Notes: generated from the sequence alone by a model not told the origin. A stretch of 48,929 bases of DNA from DASUHT01 sp038230835 (GCA_038230835.1 JBBRMM010000024.1:1-48929); one strand, 5' to 3'; shown: positions 25,316-33,926, counted from the first letter of the stretch. Numbers and translations: made by a program.

Positions 25316-25352
25316 TCGGCCGGGCCCGGGCACGCCGCTCGGGCCCGGCCGA
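25316..25352 (+). terminator. Perfect 13-bp GC hairpin after the livK fragment
   Basis: Bases 25316-25328 (TCGGCCGGGCCCG) and 25340-25352 are exact inverted repeats around an 11-base loop. The hairpin begins 5 bases after the livK stop and lies between it and the convergent CDF gene, so it can end transcription from both sides. A T-run is absent. Confidence 0.7.
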
Positions 25353-25377
25353 CGTCTACTTGCGGAGCAGAGCCGAA

Positions 25378-26337
25378 TCAGCCGCCCGGCCGGCCGGTGG
25401 CGGGGCCTTCGGGGCAGCCCGGCCGGTGGATCTGCAGCAGCCGGTCGTGGTCGCGGTCGATCTGGATCGTCGTGTGGGTGATCGCATGCCGATCGCGCAG
25501 CAGCGCCTGAGCGTCGTGCAGCAGCCGGTCGTGGTCGGCGCCCTGGGTGGCGACCAGGTGCACCGACAGCGCGACCATGCCGCTGGTGATCGTCCACACG
25601 TGGAGGTCGTGCGCCTCCTTGACGCCGTCCATTTCCGCGAGCGCCTGTCCGATCGCGTCGGGGTCGACCCCTCTCGGGGCCGCCTCCAGCAGCACCTCGG
25701 TCGCCTCGCGGATCAGCCGGACCGAGGATGCGAGCACCAGCAGGCCGATCGCGCCGCCGACCACGGGGTCGGCCGCCCGCCACGCGAACGCCAGCACCAG
25801 CAACCCGGCAAGCGCGGTGCCGGCCGATCCGAGCACGTCGGCCGCCGCGTGCTGGAGGGCTCCGCGCAGGTTGAGATCGGCGCGGTCACCGGCACGCAGC
25901 ATCGCCAGCACCGGGATACCGTTGGCGACGACGCCGATCAGTCCGAACACGATCACTCCGCCTGCGACGGGGTGGGCCTCGTGCGAGCCGATGCGGGCCA
26001 GCGCCTGCCACAGGATCACGCCGCTGAGCCCGACCAGCGCAACGCCGTTGACCACCGCCGCCAGAACCTCGGCTCGCCGCCACCCGAAGGTGCGCCCGCC
26101 GCGCGCGGGCAGCCCGGCCGCCCACGCCGCAGCCAGCGCCAAACCAATCGCCCCGCCGTCGGCGACGTTGTGGGTGGCGTCGGCCAGCAGTGCCAGGCTA
26201 TGGAAGGCGAACCCGGCGACCGCCTCGGCGACCCCGAACGCGATCGTGAATGCGAGCGAGAGACCCAGAGCGCGGCGGGTGCCGGCGCGGGCATGGTGGT
26301 GATGGTGGTGCCCTGCATGACCGTGAACGTGTGCCAG
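25378..26337 (-). CDS. Cation diffusion facilitator (CDF) metal exporter with His-rich N-terminus
   Basis: A roughly 319-residue six-helix metal/proton antiporter of the CzcD/ZitB group, exporting Zn, Co or a similar ion. After a His-rich start (HVHGH, then six His in a row) come LLADATHNVAD in helix 2 and QHAAADVLGS in helix 5, which give the D/H-xxx-H/D metal site. The C-terminal cytoplasmic domain has HDLHVWTITSG. No ATG, GTG or TTG lies between the upstream stop (26347) and helix 2. The best start is CTG 26337, giving a family-like N-terminus; TTG 26142 would delete the first helices. No Shine-Dalgarno is clear at the CTG. Substrate metal unknown. Confidence 0.82.
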   Translation of the reverse strand: MAHVHGHAGHHHHHHARAGTRRALGLSLAFTIAFGVAEAVAGFAFHSLALLADATHNVADGGAIGLALAAAWAAGLPARGGRTFGWRRAEVLAAVVNGVALVGLSGVILWQALARIGSHEAHPVAGGVIVFGLIGVVANGIPVLAMLRAGDRADLNLRGALQHAAADVLGSAGTALAGLLVLAFAWRAADPVVGGAIGLLVLASSVRLIREATEVLLEAAPRGVDPDAIGQALAEMDGVKEAHDLHVWTITSGMVALSVHLVATQGADHDRLLHDAQALLRDRHAITHTTIQIDRDHDRLLQIHRPGCPEGPATGRPGG

Positions 26338-26405
26338 ACCGCCAAGCTAGCACAGCCCATGGCCGGGAAACCCGCTGGCCATCTTCTCAACTCCCCGATC
26401 ACCCG

Positions 26406-26411
26406 TACAAT
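26406..26411 (+). promoter_or_regulatory. Candidate -10 box (TACAAT) for the RTX gene
   Basis: TACAAT is followed by 6 bases and the ATG of 26418, with no ribosome binding site between. This fits a leaderless transcript beginning at or next to the start codon. Confidence 0.5.
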
Positions 26412-26417
26412 CAGAAG

Positions 26418-28535
26418 ATGACTCGATCACGCACCCTGACGGTCCTGGCCGGCCTCGCCGCCGTCCTCGCAACAACGTCTGTGACGCCCGCGAGCGCCGC
26501 GGCCACCTGCAGCTTCAGCTCCGGTACCGTCACCATCAACCTGCCCGCCGCCACCGCCACGACCGTCGAGCGGTTCGGCCAGGGGATCAAGGTCGACGGC
26601 ACGCTGTGCGGATCGGCCAAGATCAGCACCACCTCGACCATCGACGTCAACGGCGCGGCCGGCACCGGGGCGCAGAGCGTGACCGTCAAGCTCACCGGCG
26701 GAGCGTTCACGCCCGGCCTGGGTGGCGGCGACATCGTGTTCAACGTGAACCTGACCGCAACCGGCGCCAACAGCCTCAAGCTGGTCGGCGCGGTGGGCAA
26801 CGACAACATCGCCGTGGGCGACACAGCGGGCACCGACGAGGTCAACCTGAATGCGGGCGGGGTCACTGCCGACATCAACCTGACCGGGGCCACCTCGGTC
26901 CAGTTCAACGGCGGGTCGGGCAACGACGTCTTCAGCGGCCAGGGCGGAGCCGGCACCGGCGCCGCCGCGACCACCGCGATGACCGTGATCGGCGGCCCGG
27001 GCAACGACACCATCACCGGTGGTGACGGGACCGAGACAATCGATCCCGGGCTCGGCACCGACACGGTCACCGGCGGCGCGGGGGACGACACGATCATCTC
27101 CAGCCCGGGTGGGGACCACATCGACGGCGGCGGCGCCTCGACGGTGAACACGTACGACGCGACGTTCGAGTCAGCTGCAGTGACGGTCAACCTGAGCACC
27201 AGCCCGGGCACCACCTCCGGCGCGTCGATCGGGAACGGCACGATCGTCAACATCAGCCGCGTGCGCGGGTCGGCCTTCGCCGACACGATCACCGGCTCTG
27301 CAAACGCCGACACGATCACCGGCTACCTCGGCAACGACACCCTCTCCGGGCTGGGCGGCAACGACTCCATCAACGGTGGCGGCGGCAACGACGTCATCAA
27401 CGGTGGCACCGGGTCGAACACGCTCAACGGGTACACCGGCAACGACACGTTCGTCCAGGGCGGCGGCACCGACCTGATCAACGGCGGCAGCGGGGGCGAG
27501 AGCAACACGATCGACTACTCCCACCTTGGTGCCCCGATCACCGTCGACCTCTCGACGACTCCCGGCACCGACTCGGCGGGCGATCAGTTGACCGCCGTGC
27601 AGAACGTGATCGGCACCCCTGGCGGCGACACCATCACCGGCGACGGGCACGCCAACATCGTGCACGGGCTGGCCGGGAACGACACGATCGCGACCGGTGC
27701 GGGCAGCGACACGATCGACGCGGGCCCGGGCACCAACAGCGTGGACGGCGGCACCGGTATCGCGGACACCATCGACTACTCGTCCGCGATATCGGGAGTC
27801 ACCGTCGATCTCGGCGCGAGCCCCAACGCGACCGGTACCGGCACGGGCATCTCCGACTCGCTCTTCCACATCGACGGCATCCGCGGGTCGACGCACAACG
27901 ACGTGCTGACCGGCGACGCCAACCCGAACGTGATCAGCGGCAACCTCGGCAACGACACGATCCACGGAATGTCCGGAGCCGACATCATCAACGAGGGCAC
28001 CGCTGTCAACGGCGCCGACGCGATCTTCGGCGGGCCGGGAACCGACACGGTCACCTACGCCGGACGCCACGGTGACCTGCGCATCAGCCTGGACGGCGTC
28101 GCCAACGATGGCGGATCGGGTGAGACCGACAACGTCCATACCGATGTCGAGAACGTGATCGCAGGTGCCGGCAACGACCACGTCATGGGAAACAAGTACG
28201 ACAACAGCCTCAACGGCGGCGGCGGAATCAACACCGTCAGCTACCTCTACTCGCCGCGCGGCGTCTCGGTCAACCTGACAACCCAGGTTGCGAGCAACTG
28301 GGGCCATGACACGATGGTCAACTTCCGCAACATCGTCGGCTCCCAGCACGACGACCGCCTGACCGGCAACTCGCTCGGGAATGCGATCCTCGGCGAAGGC
28401 GGCAGCGACTCGCTGTTCGGCCTGGCCGGCAACGACGCACTGATCGGGGGCTCCGGCAACGACCACCTGAACGGCGGCAGCGGAAACGACTACTGCAACG
28501 GCGGCACCGGAACCAACACCTTCCTCAGCTGCTAA
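26418..28535 (+). CDS. Secreted calcium-binding RTX-repeat protein
   Basis: A 705-residue exported protein. Residues 1-27 form a Sec signal peptide (basic start, hydrophobic core, cleavage at ASA). From about residue 170 the protein is built of Gly/Asp-rich nonapeptides of the GGxGxDxx type, for example GGSGNDVFSG, GNDTLSGLGGNDSINGG and GGSGNDHLNGG, which wind into calcium-binding beta-rolls. These blocks alternate with about 60-residue modules carrying VTVNLSTSPGT-like strands and RGSAFADTITG. Cys pairs sit near both ends. No type I secretion genes are nearby and the protein has a Sec signal, so it is probably a cell-surface or matrix protein. No enzymatic domain was recognised. Confidence 0.9.
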   Translation: MTRSRTLTVLAGLAAVLATTSVTPASAAATCSFSSGTVTINLPAATATTVERFGQGIKVDGTLCGSAKISTTSTIDVNGAAGTGAQSVTVKLTGGAFTPGLGGGDIVFNVNLTATGANSLKLVGAVGNDNIAVGDTAGTDEVNLNAGGVTADINLTGATSVQFNGGSGNDVFSGQGGAGTGAAATTAMTVIGGPGNDTITGGDGTETIDPGLGTDTVTGGAGDDTIISSPGGDHIDGGGASTVNTYDATFESAAVTVNLSTSPGTTSGASIGNGTIVNISRVRGSAFADTITGSANADTITGYLGNDTLSGLGGNDSINGGGGNDVINGGTGSNTLNGYTGNDTFVQGGGTDLINGGSGGESNTIDYSHLGAPITVDLSTTPGTDSAGDQLTAVQNVIGTPGGDTITGDGHANIVHGLAGNDTIATGAGSDTIDAGPGTNSVDGGTGIADTIDYSSAISGVTVDLGASPNATGTGTGISDSLFHIDGIRGSTHNDVLTGDANPNVISGNLGNDTIHGMSGADIINEGTAVNGADAIFGGPGTDTVTYAGRHGDLRISLDGVANDGGSGETDNVHTDVENVIAGAGNDHVMGNKYDNSLNGGGGINTVSYLYSPRGVSVNLTTQVASNWGHDTMVNFRNIVGSQHDDRLTGNSLGNAILGEGGSDSLFGLAGNDALIGGSGNDHLNGGSGNDYCNGGTGTNTFLSC

Positions 28536-30088
28536 CCGGGCTCGGCGAGCACCCGACGCAGCACCTTGCCGGCCGCTGAGCGCGGGATCGAGTCGACGAC
28601 CTCGATGCCCCCACGCAGACGCTTGTGGTCGGCCACCCGCTCGGTCACCCAGCGGGCGAGCGCGGCGGTGTCGAGCTCTCCGTCGGTGACCACGAACGCC
28701 TTCGGCACCTGGCCGGCGTGCGAGTGCGGGACACCGATCACCGCCGCATCCGCGACGCCCGGATACGACACGAGCAGCTTCTCGAGCTCGGCCGGAGCGA
28801 CCTGCAGGCCTCGAACCTTGATCAGCTCCTTGAGCCGGTCGGTGATGTAGAGGAAGCCGTCGGCGTCGCAGTGGCCCACGTCGCCGGTGTGAAACCAGCC
28901 GCGGGCGTCGAGCACGGCGGCGGTCGCCTCGGGACGGCCGAGGTAACCGGCCATCACCTGCGGTCCGCGGATGGCGATCTCGCCGTCCTGCCCGGCTTCG
29001 AGCTCCGCCCCGCCCTCCGGATCCACGATCCTGCACTCCGTACTGGGCATGCACTGCCCGACAGACGCCGGGTGCGACGCCATCTCGGGACCCTCGATGT
29101 GGATGTGGGTGACCGGGCTGGTCTCGGTCAGGCCGTAACCCTGGAGCGTCACACATCCGAGCCGTCGTTCGACCGCGGCAAGCACGGAGGGGTCGATCGG
29201 GGCGGCGCCCGAGACGACGATCCGAAGCGCTGACAGGTCGTAGCGGTCGACCGCCGGGTGGCGCGCGAGCGCCATCAGGATCGGCGGCACCAGGAACGCC
29301 CGGGTCACCCGATGATCCTGGAGCAGGCCCAGGAACTGCTCGAGGTCGAAGCGCGGCATGGTGACCACGGTCACGCCGCGATGGAGGGCGAAGTTGACCA
29401 GCACGGTCAGCCCGTAGATGTGGAAGAACGGCAGCACCGCGATCATCACGTCATCGGCACCGGCGAAGTGGACGTCGCGCACCTGCACGATGTTCGCCAT
29501 CAGGTTCCGGTGGGTCAGGCACACACCCTTGGGCAGACCCGTGGTACCGCTGGAATACGGCAGGGCCGCCAGGTCGCGCGCCGGATCGATGTCCACCCCA
29601 GGCGGACCACCCGACTCGGCGAGCAGCGTCGAGTACGCGGTTGCGCCCTCGGCCGCTCCGATCGCGAACACCTCCTCCACCATGCTGCCGGCGCTCGCCG
29701 CGGCCGCAACCGGAACGAGCTCCGGGAGCGTGATGACGAACCGCGCGTTCGAGTCACGCAGCTGCTCGCCGACCTCCTCGGCCCGGTACAGCGGCGGCAC
29801 CGGGGTGACCACTCCACCCAGCCGCACCGCGGCGTGGAACGCCACCGCGAACTCGGGCATGTTGGGCAGGTGCAGGGCGAGCACATCCCCCTTGCCGAAC
29901 CCCCGCCCGGCGAGCCCAGCCGCGACCCGGTCGACCATCTGCGGCAGCTCTGCGTAGGTGATCGTGCGCCCGCTCGGGCCGTCGACCAGCGCCGCCCGGT
30001 CCCCCCGCGACGGAGCATCTGCGAGCACCAGCTCGGTCAGTGTCAGATCGGGGATCACCACGTCCTCGAGCGGACTGCGGAAGATCAC
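28532..30088 (-). CDS. AMP-dependent acyl-CoA synthetase (4-coumarate-CoA ligase-like)
   Basis: A 518-residue adenylate-forming ligase that activates a carboxylic acid with ATP and joins it to CoA. Motifs in order: YSSGTTGLPKGV (P-loop), FFHIYGLTVL, SGAAPID, QGYGLTETSPV, GWFHTGDVG, ITDRLKELIKVRGLQVAP (hinge), and the catalytic Lys in PRSAAGKVLRR. Sequence style matches 4-coumarate-CoA ligase and medium/long-chain fatty acid or aryl-acid ligases; the substrate cannot be told. GTG 30088 is preceded by TAGTGT and only 6 bases, suggesting a leaderless mRNA. It overlaps the convergent RTX gene by a few bases and is divergent from the ABC-F gene over 22 bases. Confidence 0.9.
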   Translation of the reverse strand: MIFRSPLEDVVIPDLTLTELVLADAPSRGDRAALVDGPSGRTITYAELPQMVDRVAAGLAGRGFGKGDVLALHLPNMPEFAVAFHAAVRLGGVVTPVPPLYRAEEVGEQLRDSNARFVITLPELVPVAAAASAGSMVEEVFAIGAAEGATAYSTLLAESGGPPGVDIDPARDLAALPYSSGTTGLPKGVCLTHRNLMANIVQVRDVHFAGADDVMIAVLPFFHIYGLTVLVNFALHRGVTVVTMPRFDLEQFLGLLQDHRVTRAFLVPPILMALARHPAVDRYDLSALRIVVSGAAPIDPSVLAAVERRLGCVTLQGYGLTETSPVTHIHIEGPEMASHPASVGQCMPSTECRIVDPEGGAELEAGQDGEIAIRGPQVMAGYLGRPEATAAVLDARGWFHTGDVGHCDADGFLYITDRLKELIKVRGLQVAPAELEKLLVSYPGVADAAVIGVPHSHAGQVPKAFVVTDGELDTAALARWVTERVADHKRLRGGIEVVDSIPRSAAGKVLRRVLAEPG

Positions 30089-30094
30089 GCGACC

Positions 30095-30100
30095 ACACTA
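30095..30100 (-). promoter_or_regulatory. Candidate -10 box (TAGTGT) for the acyl-CoA ligase
   Basis: On the minus strand TAGTGT is followed by 6 bases and GTG 30088. It overlaps the opposite-strand -10 candidate by two bases (30099-30100). Confidence 0.5.
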
Positions 30101-30104
30101 CACT
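30099..30104 (+). promoter_or_regulatory. Candidate -10 box (TACACT) for the ABC-F gene
   Basis: TACACT is followed by 6 bases and ATG 30111, with no Shine-Dalgarno. The geometry fits a leaderless start and shares two bases with the divergent ligase promoter. Confidence 0.5.
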
Positions 30105-30110
30105 CACCGG

Positions 30111-31751
30111 ATGACCCTGATCGCGCTGCGCGGCGCCGTCAAGTCCTTCGGCGCCCGCCGGGTGCTGGACGGGCTCGACTTCGAGATCGCCGAGGGCGAC
30201 CGGGTCGGCGTGATCGGGGCCAATGGCTCGGGCAAGTCGACGCTGCTTCGGATCCTCGCCGGGCTCGACGAGCCCGACACGGAGGCGCCGGTCCGCCGCC
30301 GCGAGCTGACCACCGCGTATCTCCCCCAGCTGGTCGGCGCCGACACCCGCAGCCCGCGCACGATCGTTACCGGGGCCCGCCCCGAGCTGGCGCAGGTCGA
30401 GCGCGAGCTCGAGCAGTGCAGCGCCCGGCTGGCCGACCCCGCGGTGCATTCGGACATGGACGCGATGGCCAGGGTGTTGCGGCGACAGGAGCGCCTGCTC
30501 CACCGCTTCGAGGAGTTGGACGGACACGCGTTCGAGGGACGCGTGGCGACGATGCTCGGCCAGCTCGGGCTGACCGGCGATGAGGTCGACCGGCCGACGG
30601 CGGAGCTCTCGGGCGGTCAGCGCAAGCTCACGGCGCTGGCGGCGTGCCTGGTCACCGAGCCCGACGTGCTGCTGCTGGACGAGCCCGAGACGCACCTGGA
30701 CGCGGAGCGGCGCAGTCTGCTGGAGACGCTGATCGCCGGTCATGGCGGCGCCGTCGTCATGGTCTCGCACGACCGTTACCTGCTGGACGAGAGCGTGCGC
30801 CGGATCGCCGAGCTGGACGGCGGTCGGGTGCGGCTGTGGCCCGGGAACTACTCGGCGTACGCCGCCGCCCGGGAGCTGGCGCTGCTCCAGCAGCAGGAGC
30901 AATGGTCCGCCCGCCAGAAGGAGATCGCGCGCCTCGAGGACGCGATCCGCCGCTACAAGCAGTGGCGGGCGGTATCCGACGACCCGCGGCACACGACCCG
31001 CATCCGCAACGCCGAACGACGCATCGAGCGCCTGGACACGGTCGAACGGCCGGTGCTCGACCGGCGCAAGATCGGCCTCGCGCTGCGCAGCGCGGAGCGC
31101 GGCGGCAAGCGCGTCGTCGAGCTGCGCTCGGTGGATGCCGCGTTCGACGACGAGCCGGTGCTGATGGGCGTGTCGCTGACCGTGTTTCGGGGTGAGCGGG
31201 TGGGCGTGATCGGCCGCAACGGCGCCGGCAAGAGCGTGCTCTGCCAGCTGATCACCGGCGAGCTCGAGCCGGTCGGCGGCGAGCGCTGGGCGGGGCCGTC
31301 GATTCGCATCGGACGGCTGGCGCAGGAGCGCACCCAGGGATCGGACACCGACACACCGATCGACGCCCTGCGCCGGCTACGGCCGAGCACCGAGGAGGAG
31401 GCGGTGTCGGCGCTGATGCGCTTTCTGTTCAGCTACGAGCAGGTCCGGCAGCCGGTGAGCTCGATGTCGGGCGGCGAGCGCACGCGCCTGGAGCTGCTGC
31501 TGCTGATGCGCGGCGGTGCGAACTTCCTGGTGCTCGACGAGCCCACGAACCACCTCGACATCGACTCGGTGGAGATGCTCGAGGCCGCCCTCGAGCGCTA
31601 CGACGGGACGGTGCTGTTCAGCTCACACGACCGGTACTTCCTCGACCGTATCGCCGACCGCACCGTCGAGGTGCGCGACGGCGCGGTGCACAGCTTCGAG
31701 GGCGGCTACTCGACCTGGTATTCGAGGCACCGCCGGGAGGCGGTCAGGTAG
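30111..31751 (+). CDS. ABC-F family ATPase (ribosome-associated)
   Basis: A 546-residue soluble protein with two ABC ATPase cassettes and no membrane domain. Cassette 1 has GANGSGKSTLLR, LSGGQRKL and LLLDEPETHLD; cassette 2 has GRNGAGKSVLCQ, MSGGERTRLE and LVLDEPTNHLDIDS. Between them is the charged helical linker (QWSARQKEIARLEDAIRR region) that reaches the ribosomal P-site in ABC-F proteins. Members act in translation (EttA, Uup) or protect ribosomes from antibiotics; there is no way to separate these from sequence alone. It starts from a probable leaderless promoter and its 3' end overlaps the TMEM175-like pseudogene by 8 bases on the other strand. Confidence 0.9.
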   Translation: MTLIALRGAVKSFGARRVLDGLDFEIAEGDRVGVIGANGSGKSTLLRILAGLDEPDTEAPVRRRELTTAYLPQLVGADTRSPRTIVTGARPELAQVERELEQCSARLADPAVHSDMDAMARVLRRQERLLHRFEELDGHAFEGRVATMLGQLGLTGDEVDRPTAELSGGQRKLTALAACLVTEPDVLLLDEPETHLDAERRSLLETLIAGHGGAVVMVSHDRYLLDESVRRIAELDGGRVRLWPGNYSAYAAARELALLQQQEQWSARQKEIARLEDAIRRYKQWRAVSDDPRHTTRIRNAERRIERLDTVERPVLDRRKIGLALRSAERGGKRVVELRSVDAAFDDEPVLMGVSLTVFRGERVGVIGRNGAGKSVLCQLITGELEPVGGERWAGPSIRIGRLAQERTQGSDTDTPIDALRRLRPSTEEEAVSALMRFLFSYEQVRQPVSSMSGGERTRLELLLLMRGGANFLVLDEPTNHLDIDSVEMLEAALERYDGTVLFSSHDRYFLDRIADRTVEVRDGAVHSFEGGYSTWYSRHRREAVR

Positions 31752-32362
31752 TCGGCTCGGTCTGCCCGAACGACGAGGCTGACACGGCGTAGAGCACGGC
31801 GATGGCCACGTACAGCGCGAGGCTCAGATAGGGGTTGAGGAACGCCGCCAGGGTGGCGGTCAGGTACATCAGCGGGCCGAACAATGTAGCTGCGGGTGAT
31901 CCCCGACACCTCCAGCTGGTCGGCGTCGGCACGCAGCAGCCGGAACCTCCCGTAGTGCCACACGGCGTTGAACATGAGCGCCATCACGACCATCGTCCCG
32001 CCGTAGAGAAGTGCGGCCGTGCGCACGTCGTCGGGGATCCGAGGTGACGCGAGCGACGACGCCACCACACCGGTCGGGAAGGGGACGAACGCGACCAGCA
32101 TCAGGAACCCTGTGTTGATCAGCAGGAACGGGCGATCGGCGCGATCGAAGTGGCGCATCAGGGCGTGATGATTGATCCACATGATGCCGATCGTTGCGAA
32201 GCTGACGACGTACCCCACGTACCCCGGCCACTCGAGACGCAGCTCGTAGGCGAGCGACGGCGGCCCGCCACCGGTGTAGGGAACGTGCAGATCGAGCACG
32301 AGCAGCGTGACCGCGATCGCGAACACGCCGTCGGAGAACGCGGCGACCCGTGAGGTCTCCAT
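31744..32362 (-). pseudogene. TMEM175-type potassium channel, frameshifted near the C-terminus
   Basis: The frame from ATG 32362 opens with METSRVAAFSDGVFAIA, the FSD signature of bacterial TMEM175/DUF1211 six-helix K+ channels, and holds four to five helices. At about 31885 one extra base changes frame: SGITRSY should continue LFGPLMYLTATLAAFL, which lies in the next frame and ends in a TGA at 31744-31746. The intact product would be about 205 residues. GGGAGGATGTG lies before the ATG, which also overlaps the stop of the amino acid ABC ATPase gene. Either the gene is inactivated or a sequencing error adds one base. Confidence 0.82.
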
Positions 32363-33117
32363 CACATCCTCCCAGCGTCGATGATCCGCTGCAGGAACTG
32401 CTGCGTCCGGTCCTCGGCCGGCGCGGTGAAGATCCGCGCCGGCGGGCCCTGCTCGAGAATGACCCCGGCATCGAGGAAGCACACCCGGTTTGCGATGTCA
32501 CGGGCGAACCCCATCTCGTGAGTCGCGATGACCATCGTCATGCCCTGAGTCGCCAGTTCGCGGATCACCTGCAACACCTCGGCCACCAGCTCCGGGTCGA
32601 GCGCGCTGGTCACCTCGTCCAGCAGCATCAGACGTGGTTGCATGGCCAGGGCACGCACAATTGCGACCCGCTGCTGCTGGCCGCCGGACAGACGGTCGGG
32701 GTACTCGTCCACCTTGTCCCCCAGGCCGAACCGGTCGAGCAGTTCGCGGGCGTCGTCCACAGCCTGAGAGCGTGAGTGGCCGAGCACCTTGCGCGGGGCC
32801 AGGGTGACGTTGGCCAGCACCGACTTGTGTGGGAACAGGTTGAACGCCTGGAACACGATGCCGATCTCCCGACGCACCCGGTTCACGTCCACGTCGACGC
32901 CGGTGATGTCCTGACCGCCGACGACGATCCGGCCGGAGTTCACAGGCTCGATCAGGTTGATGCAGCGAAGCAGAGTCGACTTCCCCGAGCCGGACGCTCC
33001 GATCAGGCACACCACCTCGTGCTCGGCCACCTCGAGGTCGATCCCACGCAGCACCTCGGTCCTCCCGAAGCTCTTGTGCAGCCGCTCGATCAGCAGCTCC
33101 TGAGGCGAGGCGATCAC
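32362..33117 (-). CDS. glnQ: Polar amino acid ABC transporter ATP-binding protein (GlnQ type)
   Basis: A 251-residue ATPase of the polar amino acid importer family: ERLHKSFGRTEVLRGIDLEV, Walker A GASGSGKSTLLR, Q-loop VFQAFNLFPH, signature LSGGQQQRVAI, Walker B LMLLDEVTSALDPE and the switch His in ATHEMGFARD. GTG 33117 overlaps the stop of the permease gene. With the permease and the lipoprotein at 33927-34760 it forms a complete importer, probably for glutamine, glutamate or a related amino acid. The TMEM175-like gene follows with a one-base overlap. Confidence 0.93.
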   Translation of the reverse strand: MIASPQELLIERLHKSFGRTEVLRGIDLEVAEHEVVCLIGASGSGKSTLLRCINLIEPVNSGRIVVGGQDITGVDVDVNRVRREIGIVFQAFNLFPHKSVLANVTLAPRKVLGHSRSQAVDDARELLDRFGLGDKVDEYPDRLSGGQQQRVAIVRALAMQPRLMLLDEVTSALDPELVAEVLQVIRELATQGMTMVIATHEMGFARDIANRVCFLDAGVILEQGPPARIFTAPAEDRTQQFLQRIIDAGRM

Positions 33118-33914
33118 GCGCGCCCGGGCCCGAAGATCCGTCGCCTGTCGCGCAACACCAGATAGTCCGTGAACCTCGTGAGCGGGATCGTGATGGCGAT
33201 GAACAGCCCGGCCGCGATCGTGAATCCGGTGAAGTTGAAGGTCTGGGTCGCGTAGTCGTTTGCAGCCTGCAACACCTCGACGATGCCGATGTACGAGACG
33301 AGCGCCGTGTCCTTCTGAAGGCCGATGAAGTCGTTGAGCAGCGGAGGGACCACCCGGCGGATCGCCTGAGGTAGCACAACGTGCCACATCGTCCTGGAGT
33401 ACGAGAGGCCGAGCGACCGCGCGGCGGCCGACTGGCTGGGGTGCACGGACTCGATGCCGGCTCGATAGACCTCCGCGACGTACGCCGAGTAGACGAGCAC
33501 GAGGGTGATCACACCGTAGGAGAAGGTTGACAGGTGGGACACGTAACCGATGTTGAGCGCGGGTACGCCGAGCCCGACGATCAGGGCCATCAGGATCGTC
33601 GGCACTCCACGAAAGAAGTCCGTGTAGGCGATGGCGACCACCCGCAGCGGAAAGGCGGCGGGGCCGCGCAGACCGCGCACCACGGCGATGACCAGCGCCA
33701 CGATCAGCACCAACACCTCCGATATCACCATCATCCGCAGGTTGATCTTGAATCCGTCCCACAGCGACGGCCATGCTTTGCGTATGTCGGACCCGCTGAA
33801 GAAGAAGCGGTGCACCACCGGCAGCCCCGAGGACGTCGCCACAAGCGCCACGATCACACCGAAGAAGACCAGGGTGCTCAACGCCGAGATCCAGAACGAC
33901 CGGCTTCTCAGCAT
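33114..33914 (-). CDS. glnP: Polar amino acid ABC transporter permease (GlnP/HisM type)
   Basis: A 266-residue membrane protein. After an extra N-terminal helix (residues 8-28) it has the amino acid permease core GFKINLRMMVISEVLVLIV, FFRGVPTILMALIV and the EAA-loop ARSLGLSYSRTMWHVVLPQAIRRVVPP that docks with GlnQ. A single permease gene suggests a homodimeric channel. It lies 12 bases after the binding-protein gene and overlaps glnQ by GTGA. Confidence 0.92.
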   Translation of the reverse strand: MLRSRSFWISALSTLVFFGVIVALVATSSGLPVVHRFFFSGSDIRKAWPSLWDGFKINLRMMVISEVLVLIVALVIAVVRGLRGPAAFPLRVVAIAYTDFFRGVPTILMALIVGLGVPALNIGYVSHLSTFSYGVITLVLVYSAYVAEVYRAGIESVHPSQSAAARSLGLSYSRTMWHVVLPQAIRRVVPPLLNDFIGLQKDTALVSYIGIVEVLQAANDYATQTFNFTGFTIAAGLFIAITIPLTRFTDYLVLRDRRRIFGPGRA

Positions 33915-33926
33915 GCGGGCCTACCT

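Noticed and set aside
26900..28530. Repeated DNA motifs within the RTX gene as a possible CRISPR or tandem array
   Set aside because: The repeats are degenerate, in coding frame and encode calcium-binding nonapeptides; no equal-length spacers.
27171..29156. A 661-codon minus-strand open frame across the RTX gene
   Set aside because: It is the antisense image of the Gly/Asp repeats and overlaps the acyl-CoA ligase gene out of frame; no domain or start site supports it.
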